44,717 bases of DNA from Clostridia bacterium BRH_c25 (GCA_001515955.1 LOES01000239.1:1-44717), one strand, 5' to 3'; counted from the first letter of the stretch, positions 8,892-17,028 are shown. Numbers and translations: made by a program. The notes: generated by a model from the sequence alone, not told the origin.

Positions 8892-10037
8892 ATGAAAGAA
8901 TTGAGATTACATGGAGAACTGATAGTAACAGGGACAGGAAGTTTAAGTTATCTTGAAAACATTCAATGCAGCAGGGTTTTTATTGTAACCGGAGAGGGTT
9001 CCACCTTCAGGAATGGAACGATAGATAAGATCAAGGGATTACTGGATGAAAAGGGCTGCAATTATGAGATATATTCGGGAATAAAGAAAAATCCGGCCAC
9101 CGGTGAGGTACTGGAGGGAATTAACGCCATGAGGGGCTTTGTCCCGGATACAATACTTGCTGTGGGTGGCGGCTCATCAATTGATGCAGCTAAGGTAATG
9201 GCACTTTTTTATGAGTATCCCGGGCTTTCCTTTGATAAAGCACTGAATGAACCGCTGCCTGATACAAGAAAGAAGCTCAAGCTTATTGCAGTGCCTACTA
9301 CGTCGGGTACAGCAACAGAGGTTACAAAAGTTGCAGTGATAACATTCAAGGACAGCGATTTAAAGATAGGCCTTAAATCCACTGCTTTTATACCGGATAT
9401 TGCAATACTGGATGCAGGCCTCACATTATCAATGCCGGGAAATGTAGTTGCAGAAACAGGAATGGATGCTATGACCCATGCTGTCGAATGCTACATAAAC
9501 ACAAATCAGGATGACTATGCCGAATGCTTGGCTTCCGGTGCTGTGGAGGGGTTGTTCAAGTATCTGCCGCTCTCTTATGAAAAAGGGTCAATCGAATACC
9601 GTGAGAAGGTACACAATTACCAATGTATTGCCGGAAGTGCCTTCGCAAATGTTGGACTGGGAATGGCCCACGGGATTTCCCATGCAATAGGGGGAAGGTT
9701 CAATTATGGACATGGACTGTTAAATGCGGTAGTGCTGCCTTATGTACTCCAATTCAACTCGAAGGATAAGCGTGTGCAGGAGAGAATTCAATATCTTGCT
9801 TCGAGGGTAGGAGTCGGCAGCTTTATTGATGCAATAAAGGAATTGAATAAAAGACTTTCGATACCGGGTTCCTTCAAGGAAATGGGCATCACTGAGGAAG
9901 ATTTCAGTCAGAACTTTGGTATTCTGGTAACCAACTCCCTGAAGGGGTCCACAAGAGTAAATCCTGTAAAGGTTTCTCCGGAGGAGATGGAAAGGGTACT
10001 TCAATATATATATGACGGAAAGGATATAACTTTTTAA
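8892..10037 (+). CDS. Iron-containing alcohol dehydrogenase
   Basis: The 381-residue protein is a group III, metal-dependent alcohol dehydrogenase, which interconverts alcohols and aldehydes with NAD(P). The cofactor site shows AVGGGSSIDAAKVMA, followed by AVPTTSGTATEVTKVAVIT. Metal ligands are expected in GMDAMTHAVECYI and in AHGISHAIGGRFNYGHG, where the conserved His residues are present. The N-terminal part is compact for the family but complete. The gene lies 24 bases after the SLH gene with a clear AAAGAGG ribosome site, so cotranscription is possible although the functions are unrelated. The substrate (for example butanol, propanediol or lactaldehyde) cannot be told from sequence. A cobalamin riboswitch for the next operon begins about 55 bases after its stop. 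Confidence 0.93.
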   Translation: MKELRLHGELIVTGTGSLSYLENIQCSRVFIVTGEGSTFRNGTIDKIKGLLDEKGCNYEIYSGIKKNPATGEVLEGINAMRGFVPDTILAVGGGSSIDAAKVMALFYEYPGLSFDKALNEPLPDTRKKLKLIAVPTTSGTATEVTKVAVITFKDSDLKIGLKSTAFIPDIAILDAGLTLSMPGNVVAETGMDAMTHAVECYINTNQDDYAECLASGAVEGLFKYLPLSYEKGSIEYREKVHNYQCIAGSAFANVGLGMAHGISHAIGGRFNYGHGLLNAVVLPYVLQFNSKDKRVQERIQYLASRVGVGSFIDAIKELNKRLSIPGSFKEMGITEEDFSQNFGILVTNSLKGSTRVNPVKVSPEEMERVLQYIYDGKDITF

Positions 10038-10040
10038 ATA

Positions 10041-10069
10041 TTGTAATGTATTGGGCATTATGATAGAAT
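10041..10069 (+). promoter_or_regulatory. Candidate sigma-A promoter of the cobalamin riboswitch operon
   Basis: TTGTAA at 10041-10046 and TAGAAT at 10064-10069 are spaced by 17 bases, and the riboswitch begins about 24 bases downstream. The match is good but not perfect. Confidence 0.55.
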
Positions 10070-10092
10070 CAATATGAATTGAACAGCAAAAT

Positions 10093-10290
10093 AGTTCAGG
10101 TGCTTAGCCGGAGGCAACCCCTCCGGACAGCTTAAAAGGGGAAATGGGTTAAAATCCCATGCGGTCCCGCCACTGTAAAAGGGGAGTAGCCTATATATAC
10201 CACTGGAGCTTGTGCTCTGGGAAGGTGTAGGTATACGATGAACTCAAGCCAGGAGACCTACCTGAATTTGAAGCTTACCTACGAGAGATA
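10093..10290 (+). promoter_or_regulatory. Cobalamin (adenosylcobalamin-type) riboswitch
   Basis: The aptamer is closed by TTCAGGT (10095-10101) pairing with ACCTGAA (10259-10265). Inside are the hallmarks of the class: GCCGGAGGCAACCCCTCC, the B12-box-adjacent GCGGTCCCGCCACTGTAA, and AAGCCAGGAGACCT near the 3' end. It lies ahead of a binding protein, ATPase and permease for B12-type uptake, and a terminator follows at 10315. Binding of cobalamin is therefore expected to reduce transcription of the importer. The B-form preferred cannot be read from sequence. Confidence 0.95.
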
Positions 10291-10314
10291 GGGAGGTGCT
10301 TATACAGCATTTTT

Positions 10315-10350
10315 GTTCCTTTTATTTGGTAGAAGGAACTTTTATTTTTT
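10315..10350 (+). terminator. Terminator in the cobalamin riboswitch expression platform
   Basis: GTTCCTT (10315-10321) pairs with AAGGAAC (10333-10339) and is followed by TTTTATTTTTT. It sits between the aptamer and the first structural gene, as expected for transcription attenuation. Confidence 0.8.
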
Positions 10351-10405
10351 GCGGATATATTGAACGCACAAAAGAATTTATATTGGGCAAAGTGCGAATT
10401 CAATA

Positions 10406-10470
10406 ACAATCAAGGAAACATTTTGCGAAATTTGAATTAAGAATGCAAAATGTTTTTCGCAAAATATATT
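10406..10470. repeat. Palindromic intergenic element, copy A
   Basis: This 65-base segment can fold in two mutually exclusive ways with perfect 11-pair stems. AAACATTTTGC (10416) can pair with GCAAAATGTTT (10445), or ATTTTGCGAAA (10420) with TTTCGCAAAAT (10455). A clearly related copy lies at 26556-26620 in front of the DegV gene. The first stem ends in a T run and could also act as a second terminator ahead of the binding-protein gene. Confidence 0.6.
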
Positions 10471-10514
10471 GACTATGTTATATTCCAAAATCACTTAAAT
10501 GGGGAGTTGTTTAA

Positions 10515-11447
10515 ATGAAAAAGCTGTTAATGATTGCAATTGCATTGATTATGATACTGAGCCTTGCAGGCTGTACCAAGGCTGTGGCACCACCGGAGAC
10601 ACCGCCGGTAGAAAGCGGGGAGTCTGCAGATACGTCGAAGGTCGAAGTGACGGATTTTAAAGGCAGGAATATAGTGCTTGATAAGATTCCTCAGAGGATA
10701 GTCTCCTTGTCGCCATCCAATACAGAGATACTTTTTACTCTTGGCGCAGGGGAAAGGGTTGTAGGAGTAACCAGCTACTGTGACTATCCTGAAGAAGCCA
10801 GGAAGGTCGAGCAGGTAGGAACCTTTGATGGGCCGAATATGGAGCTCATAAAGAAGGTGCAGCCTGATGTGGTGCTGGCCGGTTATATACAGGAGGAAGC
10901 TGTAAAAGCCCTTGAGAATATGGGCATTACTGTAATTGTTACAGAGGCAGAGAGCTTTGAAGCTATTTACCAGAGTATAGAGCTTATCGGCAGGATAACT
11001 GGAACTGAAGCCAAAGCTTACGAAATAACAACCGGTATGAAGAACAAAATCGCAGAGATAGAAGCTAGGACAAAGGATAAGAAAAAGCCCACGGTATTCT
11101 ATGTTGTATGGGCAGATCCACTTACAACTGCAGGTTCAAAGACTTTCATAAATGATGTAATAAAGGCTGCAGGAGGGATCAATGTTGCTGAAAAGGTTGA
11201 GAGCTGGGCAAAATATAGTGCTGAGCAGCTGGTAAAGGATAATCCTGAAATGCTTGTAGCGGCTCTTCATTCTACAGATAAGGGCATGACAAAGGAAGAC
11301 CTGTCAAAGAACCAGATATTCAGTAAGCTTGAATGCGTTAATCAGGGAAAAGTATATATAATGTCTGATGACAACACAATATCAAGACCGGGGCCAAGGA
11401 TAATCCAGGGAGTGGAAGAAATGGAGAAAGTATTCTACGGAGAATAG
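10515..11447 (+). CDS. btuF: Cobalamin-type ABC transporter substrate-binding lipoprotein
   Basis: This 310-residue lipoprotein has a signal with the lipobox LSLAGCTKA, a short Pro/Glu linker, and a class III periplasmic-binding fold. The first lobe shows VTDFKGRNIVLDKIPQRIVS, LSPSNTEILFTLGAGERVVG and TSYCDYPEEA. A helical backbone joins the lobes, and PDVVLAGYIQ and the SKTFINDVIKAAGGINVA block are typical of BtuF/FecB proteins. Such proteins capture corrinoids or ferric siderophores outside the cell. The upstream cobalamin riboswitch makes a corrinoid the likely ligand. The ATG is preceded by GGGGAG. A 141-base repeat-bearing spacer separates it from the ATPase gene, but no terminator is obvious there, so the three genes probably form one regulon unit. 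Confidence 0.92.
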   Translation: MKKLLMIAIALIMILSLAGCTKAVAPPETPPVESGESADTSKVEVTDFKGRNIVLDKIPQRIVSLSPSNTEILFTLGAGERVVGVTSYCDYPEEARKVEQVGTFDGPNMELIKKVQPDVVLAGYIQEEAVKALENMGITVIVTEAESFEAIYQSIELIGRITGTEAKAYEITTGMKNKIAEIEARTKDKKKPTVFYVVWADPLTTAGSKTFINDVIKAAGGINVAEKVESWAKYSAEQLVKDNPEMLVAALHSTDKGMTKEDLSKNQIFSKLECVNQGKVYIMSDDNTISRPGPRIIQGVEEMEKVFYGE

Positions 11448-11550
11448 ATAATAGATGCGAGATACTAGATACGAGATGCGAGGACTCAGGCAAGGCTTCG
11501 GAGGTATACCCAAAGCACGAGGCACGTGGAACGAAACACGAGGCAAAAAT
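11448..11550. repeat. Degenerate GAGATGCGAG / CACGAGGC repeat block
   Basis: The spacer between btuF and the ATPase gene is made of short imperfect direct repeats: GATGCGAGATACTAGATACG and GAGATGCGAGG (11454-11483), then CACGAGGCACG and CACGAGGC (11517-11544). AGGCAAGGC at 11485 is shared with the repeat at 1035. No coding potential is seen. The same GAGATGCGAGATACGAGG texture follows the permease gene at 13860, so the operon is bracketed by one repeat family. Confidence 0.5.
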
Positions 11551-11588
11551 ATATACTCAACATAGGTATAAAGTGAGGAATGGTTTAA

Positions 11589-12860
11589 ATGGATAACCAT
11601 ATACAGATTGAAAAGCTGAGCTTCAGTTATGATCTTAAAAAAGTTCTGGAGCAGGTTGATATGAATATCAGTAAGGGCAGCTTTTTTTGCCTGGTAGGCC
11701 CTAACGGCTCAGGCAAAAGCACCCTTCTCAAAGTCATTTCCTCTGTACTTAAGCCTCAAAAGGGTGTTGTATACCTCGAGGGCAGAGACATCAATCATAT
11801 GAAGAACAGAGAGAAGGCCAAACTGCTTTCCTTTGTACCGCAGAATACCTCCCTTGAATTTGACTTCAGGGTTTCAGATGTTGTACTTATGGGGAGATAC
11901 CCGTATGTCAACAAGCTTAGAGGCGAGACCGGTGAGGATATGGAGATTGCTGAGAAGGCCATGGAATATACAAATACGACTCACTTAAAAGACAGAAGCT
12001 TTATGGAGCTTTCGGGGGGGGAGCGTCAGAGGGTCATTCTGGCACAAGCATTAGCCCAGGAGCCGGACATACTTATTCTTGACGAGCCCGTATCCCACCT
12101 GGACCTTCAGCACCAGGTTGAAATATTGAACCTTATTAAGAAAATGTGTGTTGACAGGAAGCTTACAGCAATTACCGTTCTTCATGACCTCAACATGGCA
12201 TCTGCATACAGTGACTATATTGTGATGATGAAGGAAGGGAAAATTATGCGGCAGGGGACCCCCTTTGAGACCTTGACTACGTCCAACATCAAGGAAATAT
12301 TCAGTACTGATGTATATGTTTCGGTCAGTCCTGTAGGTAGTAAGCCATATATATATACCCTTACCAGACCGAATATAGAAAAAAAAGGAGTACGGGTTCA
12401 TGTAATATGCGGTGGAGGAAGCGGGAGCAGTATCATAGGCACGCTTCACTCCGAGGGCTTTGACCTTAGCAGTGGAGTACTCGCTATTGGGGATCTTGAC
12501 TGGAAAATCTCCAAGGAGAATGCTGTGAAAATTGCAGAGGAGGTGCCTTTTGTAGGTATATCCGATGAAGCCTATGCAATGAACAGGGAGCTTGCTGCAG
12601 AAGCTGATGCAATAGTACTTGCGGGACTGTATATAGGGAAGTCCAATAAAAGAAACCTGGAGCTTCTGCTTGAAGAGGAGCTGGAGGGTAAGCCACTGTT
12701 AATACTTGAGGATGAGAGCTTTGCAGAGCGGGATTATACAGGAGGTATTGCACTGCAGCTTTATGAGTGTATAAAAGGCAGGGGTTATGCAATGCTGACA
12801 GACAGCAAAAGGCTCGGGGAAGAAATTCTGAAGGTGGTTGAAACCCATGGAGAGAATTAA
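11589..12860 (+). CDS. btuD: Cobalamin-type ABC transporter ATPase with extra C-terminal domain
   Basis: Residues 1-255 form an ABC ATPase of the iron/B12 importer class. Walker A is VGPNGSGKSTLLK, the signature is LSGGERQRV, Walker B is DILILDEPVSHLDLQHQ, and the switch is VLHDLNMAS. It would energise the permease encoded next. The protein is 423 residues, about 165 longer than a minimal ATPase. The C-terminal part (about 260-423) begins GVRVHVICGGGSGSSIIGTL, with a glycine-rich loop after a beta strand. It continues with alternating strand and helix segments (VLAIGDLDW, ADAIVLAGLYIGKSN, GKPLLILED), suggesting a Rossmann-like domain of unknown role. The 3' end overlaps the permease gene start by 14 bases, indicating translational coupling. 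The start ATG follows GTGAGGAATGG. Confidence 0.9.
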   Translation: MDNHIQIEKLSFSYDLKKVLEQVDMNISKGSFFCLVGPNGSGKSTLLKVISSVLKPQKGVVYLEGRDINHMKNREKAKLLSFVPQNTSLEFDFRVSDVVLMGRYPYVNKLRGETGEDMEIAEKAMEYTNTTHLKDRSFMELSGGERQRVILAQALAQEPDILILDEPVSHLDLQHQVEILNLIKKMCVDRKLTAITVLHDLNMASAYSDYIVMMKEGKIMRQGTPFETLTTSNIKEIFSTDVYVSVSPVGSKPYIYTLTRPNIEKKGVRVHVICGGGSGSSIIGTLHSEGFDLSSGVLAIGDLDWKISKENAVKIAEEVPFVGISDEAYAMNRELAAEADAIVLAGLYIGKSNKRNLELLLEEELEGKPLLILEDESFAERDYTGGIALQLYECIKGRGYAMLTDSKRLGEEILKVVETHGEN

Positions 12861-13851
12861 TAAAAAGAGCTGGCCGGTGTTTATCATTCTTGTTGTGCTG
12901 CTTGCAGTATCTTTGCTGCTGGCAGCGGCAACCGGGGCTGTAGATATCAGCATAAAGGAAATAATTGAAATACTATCCAAGGGAACGGATACAGTAAATG
13001 CCTCCATTCTTATGGATATAAGGCTTCCCAGAATATTGCTGGCGGCTGTCATAGGAGCCGGGCTTGCTGCTGTGGGTGGTGTAATGCAGTCAATATTCAA
13101 GAATCCTCTTGTCGATTCTTATACACTGGGGATGTCTTCGGGAGCTGCCCTGGGAGCAGTTATATCAATTATAACAGGCTTGAATGCAAGCGTAATGGGA
13201 ATAGAGACCACAGGTGTATTTGCATTTATCGGTGCTGTCTTAACATTGTTTTTCGTCTACAGCCTTGCCTATACAAGAAGCAGAATGTCAATTAATTCCC
13301 TTCTGCTGGCAGGTGTGGCAGTAAGTTATTTTCTGGCATCGGTGATATCCTTTCTTATGATGCTGAATCACGATAAGATAGAGCATATTGTGTTCTGGAC
13401 CATGGGCAGCTTATCCATGGCAACCTGGAATGAATTTTACATAGCTTCAATATTCATACTGCCCTCATTGGCAGTGCTGATGTATTATACCAGAGAGCTT
13501 AATATTCTTGTGATGGGGGAGGATGCTGCCCATCACCTCGGTATCAATACGGCAGCCTTGAAAAACATACTTCTCATAACCTGTGCTCTTATTGTAGGCA
13601 TTGTGGTTTCTACAGGCGGTACAATAGCATTTCTGGGTCTGGTAGCACCTCACATTATAAGACTTGTCATAGGTTCCGACAACAAAAGAGTTATACCCTA
13701 CTCAGCACTTTTAGGTGCAGTATTGCTGGTGCTGTCCGATACGGTTGGAAGGGTGCTTATACAACCGGTGGAAATACCTGTAGGAGTAATGACCTCTATA
13801 ATGGGCGGCCCATTTTTCATATTTCTCCTTAGAAGGCAGAAGGTAAAGTAG
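12847..13851 (+). CDS. btuC: Cobalamin/iron-type ABC transporter permease (FecCD family)
   Basis: The 334-residue protein is an integral membrane permease of the BtuC/FecCD family with about nine or ten hydrophobic segments. Family motifs are ILMDIRLPRILLAAVIGAGL, AAVGGVMQSIFKNPL, LGMSSGAALGAV and the cytoplasmic coupling region GTIAFLGLVAPHIIR. It would form the channel for the substrate delivered by the upstream lipoprotein. I chose the ATG at 12847, which has AAGGTGG nine bases upstream, over a TTG at 12838. The gene overlaps the end of the ATPase gene, as is typical of these operons. A repeat block and a short hairpin follow the stop codon instead of a classical terminator. Confidence 0.94.
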   Translation: MERINKKSWPVFIILVVLLAVSLLLAAATGAVDISIKEIIEILSKGTDTVNASILMDIRLPRILLAAVIGAGLAAVGGVMQSIFKNPLVDSYTLGMSSGAALGAVISIITGLNASVMGIETTGVFAFIGAVLTLFFVYSLAYTRSRMSINSLLLAGVAVSYFLASVISFLMMLNHDKIEHIVFWTMGSLSMATWNEFYIASIFILPSLAVLMYYTRELNILVMGEDAAHHLGINTAALKNILLITCALIVGIVVSTGGTIAFLGLVAPHIIRLVIGSDNKRVIPYSALLGAVLLVLSDTVGRVLIQPVEIPVGVMTSIMGGPFFIFLLRRQKVK

Positions 13852-13852
13852 A

Positions 13853-13915
13853 TACGAGACTCGAGATGCGAGATACGAGGAATGTAGGGACGAACAGTGT
13901 TCGTCCGCATGGACT
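13853..13915. repeat. GAGATGCGAG repeat block and GGACGAACAGTGTTCGTCC hairpin
   Basis: Directly after the permease stop, GATACGAGACTCGAGATGCG and GAGATACGAGG repeat the unit seen at 11454-11483. They are followed at 13888-13906 by a hairpin, GGACGAACAGTGTTCGTCC, that has no T tract. Nothing coding is seen between here and 14034. Confidence 0.5.
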
Positions 13916-14034
13916 TCGAAGAAATACTAAAACCCATTGCCCATTATGATATATAACTCAATACAAAAACCGATTTATGTGATATTATCTTCATGTATGG
14001 AAAACGCTAATATATGTTTCGGAGGTAGTATTAA

Positions 14035-15045
14035 TTGAGGAATATTGAAGATATCATAGTAAACAAGGTTGCATTGAATGTGCTTGACCGGGAGAACAAC
14101 ACCACAGTATTGACTGATAAGGAGCTGGAGCTGACCGAAGAGGTGTATGAGTATTTTGAAAGCCATCTATTGAAGATTTTAAAAGATGAAGAAGCCAGGC
14201 CGGCATATTTTGGCGAGGAGAAGAATGTAGTAAAGGAGCTGTGCAAGGAGATATTTGAGGACGAGGAACAATTTGTAGATCACAGCAATAAGCTGTCCCA
14301 ATATCTTTTCAGATGTATCGGAACTGATGAAAAGGAGTCCTCCGGCGATATGGCTGTCTGTCATTTTGACAGCCAGGAGGGGAAGTTTCTGGCTATTCTG
14401 AAGCTTAATTTTACTAATTCCTACTGCCATTATATAAAGGATGGAAGCGGCAATCCGATAGTTACTATAGGAGTGAACCGTACAGGACTTCCCGGGCTGA
14501 GTCAGAAGGTGTCCAAAGCTGTTGTAATAAGGGAGCCTAAAGATGATAGTGAGTACAATATGCTGGTGTTGGACAAGGATAAAGAGGGGATATTTACAAA
14601 TTCCTTTCTCAAATGTACCTTTACGAGAGACAGGCGGGAGAATACCAAGATAATAAGCAGAGTATCGGAGCAGTTTGCCAGGAAAGCCTTCAAGGATAAT
14701 GCCCAGGAGGCGGAACGGTTCAGAACAAGGCTATCTGACCACTTGCGGAATGAAGATAGATTTGATGTACAAAGAGTTGCTGAAGAGAGCTTCAACGACA
14801 TTATGGTAAAAAATGAATTCAAAGCTGTTATAGCCGGTGAAGGAATAACTGAAAATGATGTACCAATAGACCGGGAATGGGCTGAAAAGAAACTGAAGAG
14901 GAAGAGGCTCAAGGTGGACAAGTCCATTGAGCTTTACATAGACAACGAGGTTTATAATGATAAGGATAAATTCCAAATCAAACGGAACGGTGACGGCACA
15001 ATAGACATAATACTTAAGAATGTAAAAAACTATATTGAACGATAA
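14035..15045 (+). CDS. Nucleoid-associated protein (NdpA/YejK family)
   Basis: The 336-residue protein matches the 37-kDa nucleoid-associated protein family (NdpA/YejK). It shares the family's opening IIVNKVALNVLDRENNTTVL, the central GDMAVCHFDSQEGKFLAILKLNFTNS segment (in shorter motifs GDMAVCHF and FLAILKL), and the conserved YNMLVLDKDKEG region. E. coli YejK is a nucleoid protein of poorly defined function. In Firmicutes such genes often sit in accessory or defence settings, but no defence genes are visible here. The start is a TTG at 14035 with GGAGGT eight bases upstream; no ATG fits. It has its own spacer on the left and a shared hairpin terminator with the convergent threonine aldolase on the right. 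Confidence 0.85.
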   Translation: MRNIEDIIVNKVALNVLDRENNTTVLTDKELELTEEVYEYFESHLLKILKDEEARPAYFGEEKNVVKELCKEIFEDEEQFVDHSNKLSQYLFRCIGTDEKESSGDMAVCHFDSQEGKFLAILKLNFTNSYCHYIKDGSGNPIVTIGVNRTGLPGLSQKVSKAVVIREPKDDSEYNMLVLDKDKEGIFTNSFLKCTFTRDRRENTKIISRVSEQFARKAFKDNAQEAERFRTRLSDHLRNEDRFDVQRVAEESFNDIMVKNEFKAVIAGEGITENDVPIDREWAEKKLKRKRLKVDKSIELYIDNEVYNDKDKFQIKRNGDGTIDIILKNVKNYIER

Positions 15046-15075
15046 AAGAACCGCAGCGGCTGCTGCGGTTCTTTG
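15046..15075. terminator. Strong hairpin terminator between convergent genes
   Basis: AAGAACCGCAGC and GCTGCGGTTCTTT form a 12-pair stem with a four-base loop. On the + strand it ends in CTTT, and on the - strand in GGTTCTTTTATCG, so it may serve both the nucleoid protein gene and the aldolase gene. Confidence 0.8.
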
Positions 15076-15076
15076 G

Positions 15077-16102
15077 CTATTTCATTATATCCTTCATGCA
15101 CCGGATGGTATAGTCGATGTCTTCCTTGGTCACGTCATTGTTTGTGACATATCTCATGAAGCCGCCTTCGACGCCGTTTATCTTTATACCTTTTTCATAC
15201 AATTCCGTTACAAGCTTATCGGAGCTTATGCCTGTTTCCTCCATATCAAAGAACACCATGTTTATATGGACATCCTCATGGGTAAGCTTTATTCCGGGTA
15301 TCTCCACCAGGCGTTTTGCCATATACCTTGCATTGTCGTGATCGATATGGAGACGTTTTGACATTTTCTCAAGTGCTATAAGTCCGGCAGCAGCAAGTAT
15401 GCCTGCTTGCCGCATTCCTCCGCCTAAGAGCTTTCTGTTCTTCCTTGCTCTGTCTATGAAATTCCGGTTGCCTGCAAGCATTGATCCTATAGGAGCACAT
15501 AAGCCCTTGGAGAGACAGAACATTACAGAGTCGGTATATTGCGTTATCTGTCCCGCATCCACGCCCAGAAACGCTGCAGCATTGAAAAGTCTTGCGCCAT
15601 CAAGGTGGACAGGTAGGTTATGTTTCTTTGCTATACCGTATATTTCCTTCATTCTTGGAAGGGGTACAACAGTGCCGTTTGATAATGCATTCTCCATGCA
15701 GATCAAGCCGGTCTCAGGATAATGTATATCGTTATCACGGATTGCTTTTTCCACAGACTGGGGCTCCATGATACCCTTCTGTCCCGCGACTGTCCTGAGC
15801 TGCACACCGGATAGTACTGCGGTGCCTCCCACTTCGTGCTGTACAATGTGACAGTTTTCTTCGGCTATTATTTCATTTCCCCTTCTGGTATGCGTCATTA
15901 CTGCCAGCTGATTTCCCATGGTGCCGCTGGGAACAAAAAGAGCAGCCTCCTTACCGGCATATTCTGCGGCTTTTTTTTCTAAAAGACAGATAGTCGGGTC
16001 ATCCCCGTATACATCATCTCCGACAATTGCTTTTGCCATTGCTTCGCGCATCTCATCGGTAGGCTGTGTAACAGTATCACTTCTCAGATCTATATATCTC
16101 AA
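15077..16102 (-). CDS. ltaE: Low-specificity L-threonine aldolase
   Basis: The 341-residue PLP enzyme cleaves L-threonine or allo-threonine to glycine and acetaldehyde. Family signatures are [36 protein letters not shown], the cofactor-ring segment [25 protein letters not shown], and the Schiff-base lysine in [10 protein letters not shown] (about K199). I chose the TTG at 16102 because GGAGG lies eight bases before it and the protein then begins [10 protein letters not shown], as homologues do. The ATG at 16117 overlaps that ribosome site. The gene stands alone on the minus strand. A second threonine-to-glycine route (threonine dehydrogenase and Kbl) is encoded at 39.6-41.8 kb. Confidence 0.95.
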   Translation of the reverse strand: MRYIDLRSDTVTQPTDEMREAMAKAIVGDDVYGDDPTICLLEKKAAEYAGKEAALFVPSGTMGNQLAVMTHTRRGNEIIAEENCHIVQHEVGGTAVLSGVQLRTVAGQKGIMEPQSVEKAIRDNDIHYPETGLICMENALSNGTVVPLPRMKEIYGIAKKHNLPVHLDGARLFNAAAFLGVDAGQITQYTDSVMFCLSKGLCAPIGSMLAGNRNFIDRARKNRKLLGGGMRQAGILAAAGLIALEKMSKRLHIDHDNARYMAKRLVEIPGIKLTHEDVHINMVFFDMEETGISSDKLVTELYEKGIKINGVEGGFMRYVTNNDVTKEDIDYTIRCMKDIMK

Positions 16103-16280
16103 CGTTAAAACCTCCATTAATTTTTAATTTAAGAACATTATACAATAATAGATATTAAATGTCATTTTAGATTTTTCGACCATGTTTTTTGATAAGCTGT
16201 ACAATTTTGAGCTCTATGCGTTCCGGTGTTCTGTATCAGCGTACTGCTTAATATCATTTATTATAATAAATCAATATTTT

Positions 16281-16305
16281 GGTGCTTTGAAAATTTCAAA
16301 GCACC
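16281..16305 (+). promoter_or_regulatory. Perfect 12-base palindrome before the membrane-anchored unknown gene
   Basis: GGTGCTTTGAAA and TTTCAAAGCACC are perfect inverted repeats around one A. The element lies between a possible -10 (TATAAT, 16262-16267) and the ribosome site GAGGGAG. It has no T tract, so it is more likely an operator or a 5' leader hairpin than a terminator. Confidence 0.45.
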
Positions 16306-16322
16306 TGAGGGAGTGATGTATA

Positions 16323-16922
16323 ATGTTAATTAACAGGAAAAAGCTTACATATGTTTTTTCGTTCATCTCAATTATAATCTTAAGTGCAGCTTTTTTTTAT
16401 GTAGGCAAGCTTCCGGCAGCAGTAGGCGCCTTTAAGGAAAATATTGAAGTGGAGAGGGTATCTAAACAACTTTTTGAAGCTTACAATGTGATGGATAATA
16501 CCTTTCATTTTGAATTGCCTGATTCATGGTATACAAATGAAGTATCCTTTACCGGGGGAGAAGTGTTATATCATATGGACTTCATATCCAAGGACAAAAG
16601 AATACATGGTTTGGTTCAAGTATGGAAGCTTTCCAAGCCTTTAAAGCAGTTTGTCGAAGAGTCAAAAAAATCAGCTGTGGGTGTTGTTGATTTCAAGTAC
16701 TTTGACGTAAAGGAAATAATGACAGATAATAGAAAGGCTTATCTGACGGAATATAGCAGAGCAAACCAGAAGGGCGAATATAACAAGGCTTATGAGGTGT
16801 TTGTAGAAGGCCCTTCAAGCAGAATGTACAGGATAAGCTTTTTTGTGCCGGAAAAGGAATGGCGCAACTATTACAAGGTAATTTTTGATAGAATAATATA
16901 CTCAATAAGAATAAAAAGTTAG
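16323..16922 (+). CDS. Membrane-anchored extracytoplasmic protein of unknown function
   Basis: I do not recognise a named family. The 199-residue product starts with a basic N-terminus and one hydrophobic segment (about residues 10-30, YVFSFISIIILSAAFFYVG), likely a signal anchor. The outside part is a compact alpha/beta domain of about 150 residues. Motifs include FHFELPDSWYTNEVSF, YHMDFISKDKRIHGLVQVW and MYRISFFVPEKEWRNYY. This pattern resembles PsbP-like lipoprotein domains found in other Clostridia, but that is only an impression. The ATG has GAGGGAGTG nearby. It lies 144 bases upstream of the agr-type regulator and is on the same strand, but a promoter and a possible terminator in between suggest separate units. 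Confidence 0.7.
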   Translation: MLINRKKLTYVFSFISIIILSAAFFYVGKLPAAVGAFKENIEVERVSKQLFEAYNVMDNTFHFELPDSWYTNEVSFTGGEVLYHMDFISKDKRIHGLVQVWKLSKPLKQFVEESKKSAVGVVDFKYFDVKEIMTDNRKAYLTEYSRANQKGEYNKAYEVFVEGPSSRMYRISFFVPEKEWRNYYKVIFDRIIYSIRIKS

Positions 16923-16941
16923 TAATCATTTTTACATTTGA

Positions 16942-17028
16942 TATAATAAAAGAGACATTTTGTGTATTATAAAAGGGAAAAATGTTTTTTTGTCGAATGT
17001 TTCTAGGGATCATGCTATTTAATAGCAT
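16942..17028 (+). promoter_or_regulatory. Leader of the agr two-component genes: -10, hairpin, Spo0A-box match, palindrome
   Basis: A TATAAT (16942-16947) lies 120 bases before the regulator gene. Downstream are a hairpin ACATTTT (16955) / AAAATGT (16979) running into seven Ts, which could be a weak terminator or attenuator. A perfect match to the Spo0A recognition heptamer, TGTCGAA, follows at 16991-16997 within TTTTTTTGTCGAATG. The perfect palindrome ATGCTATTTAATAGCAT lies at 17012-17028. The assignment of each element is inferred from sequence only. Confidence 0.45.

Noticed and set aside
12838..12846. TTG start three codons upstream for the btuC gene
   Set aside because: The TTG overlaps the AAGGTGG ribosome site, whereas the ATG at 12847 has correct spacing.
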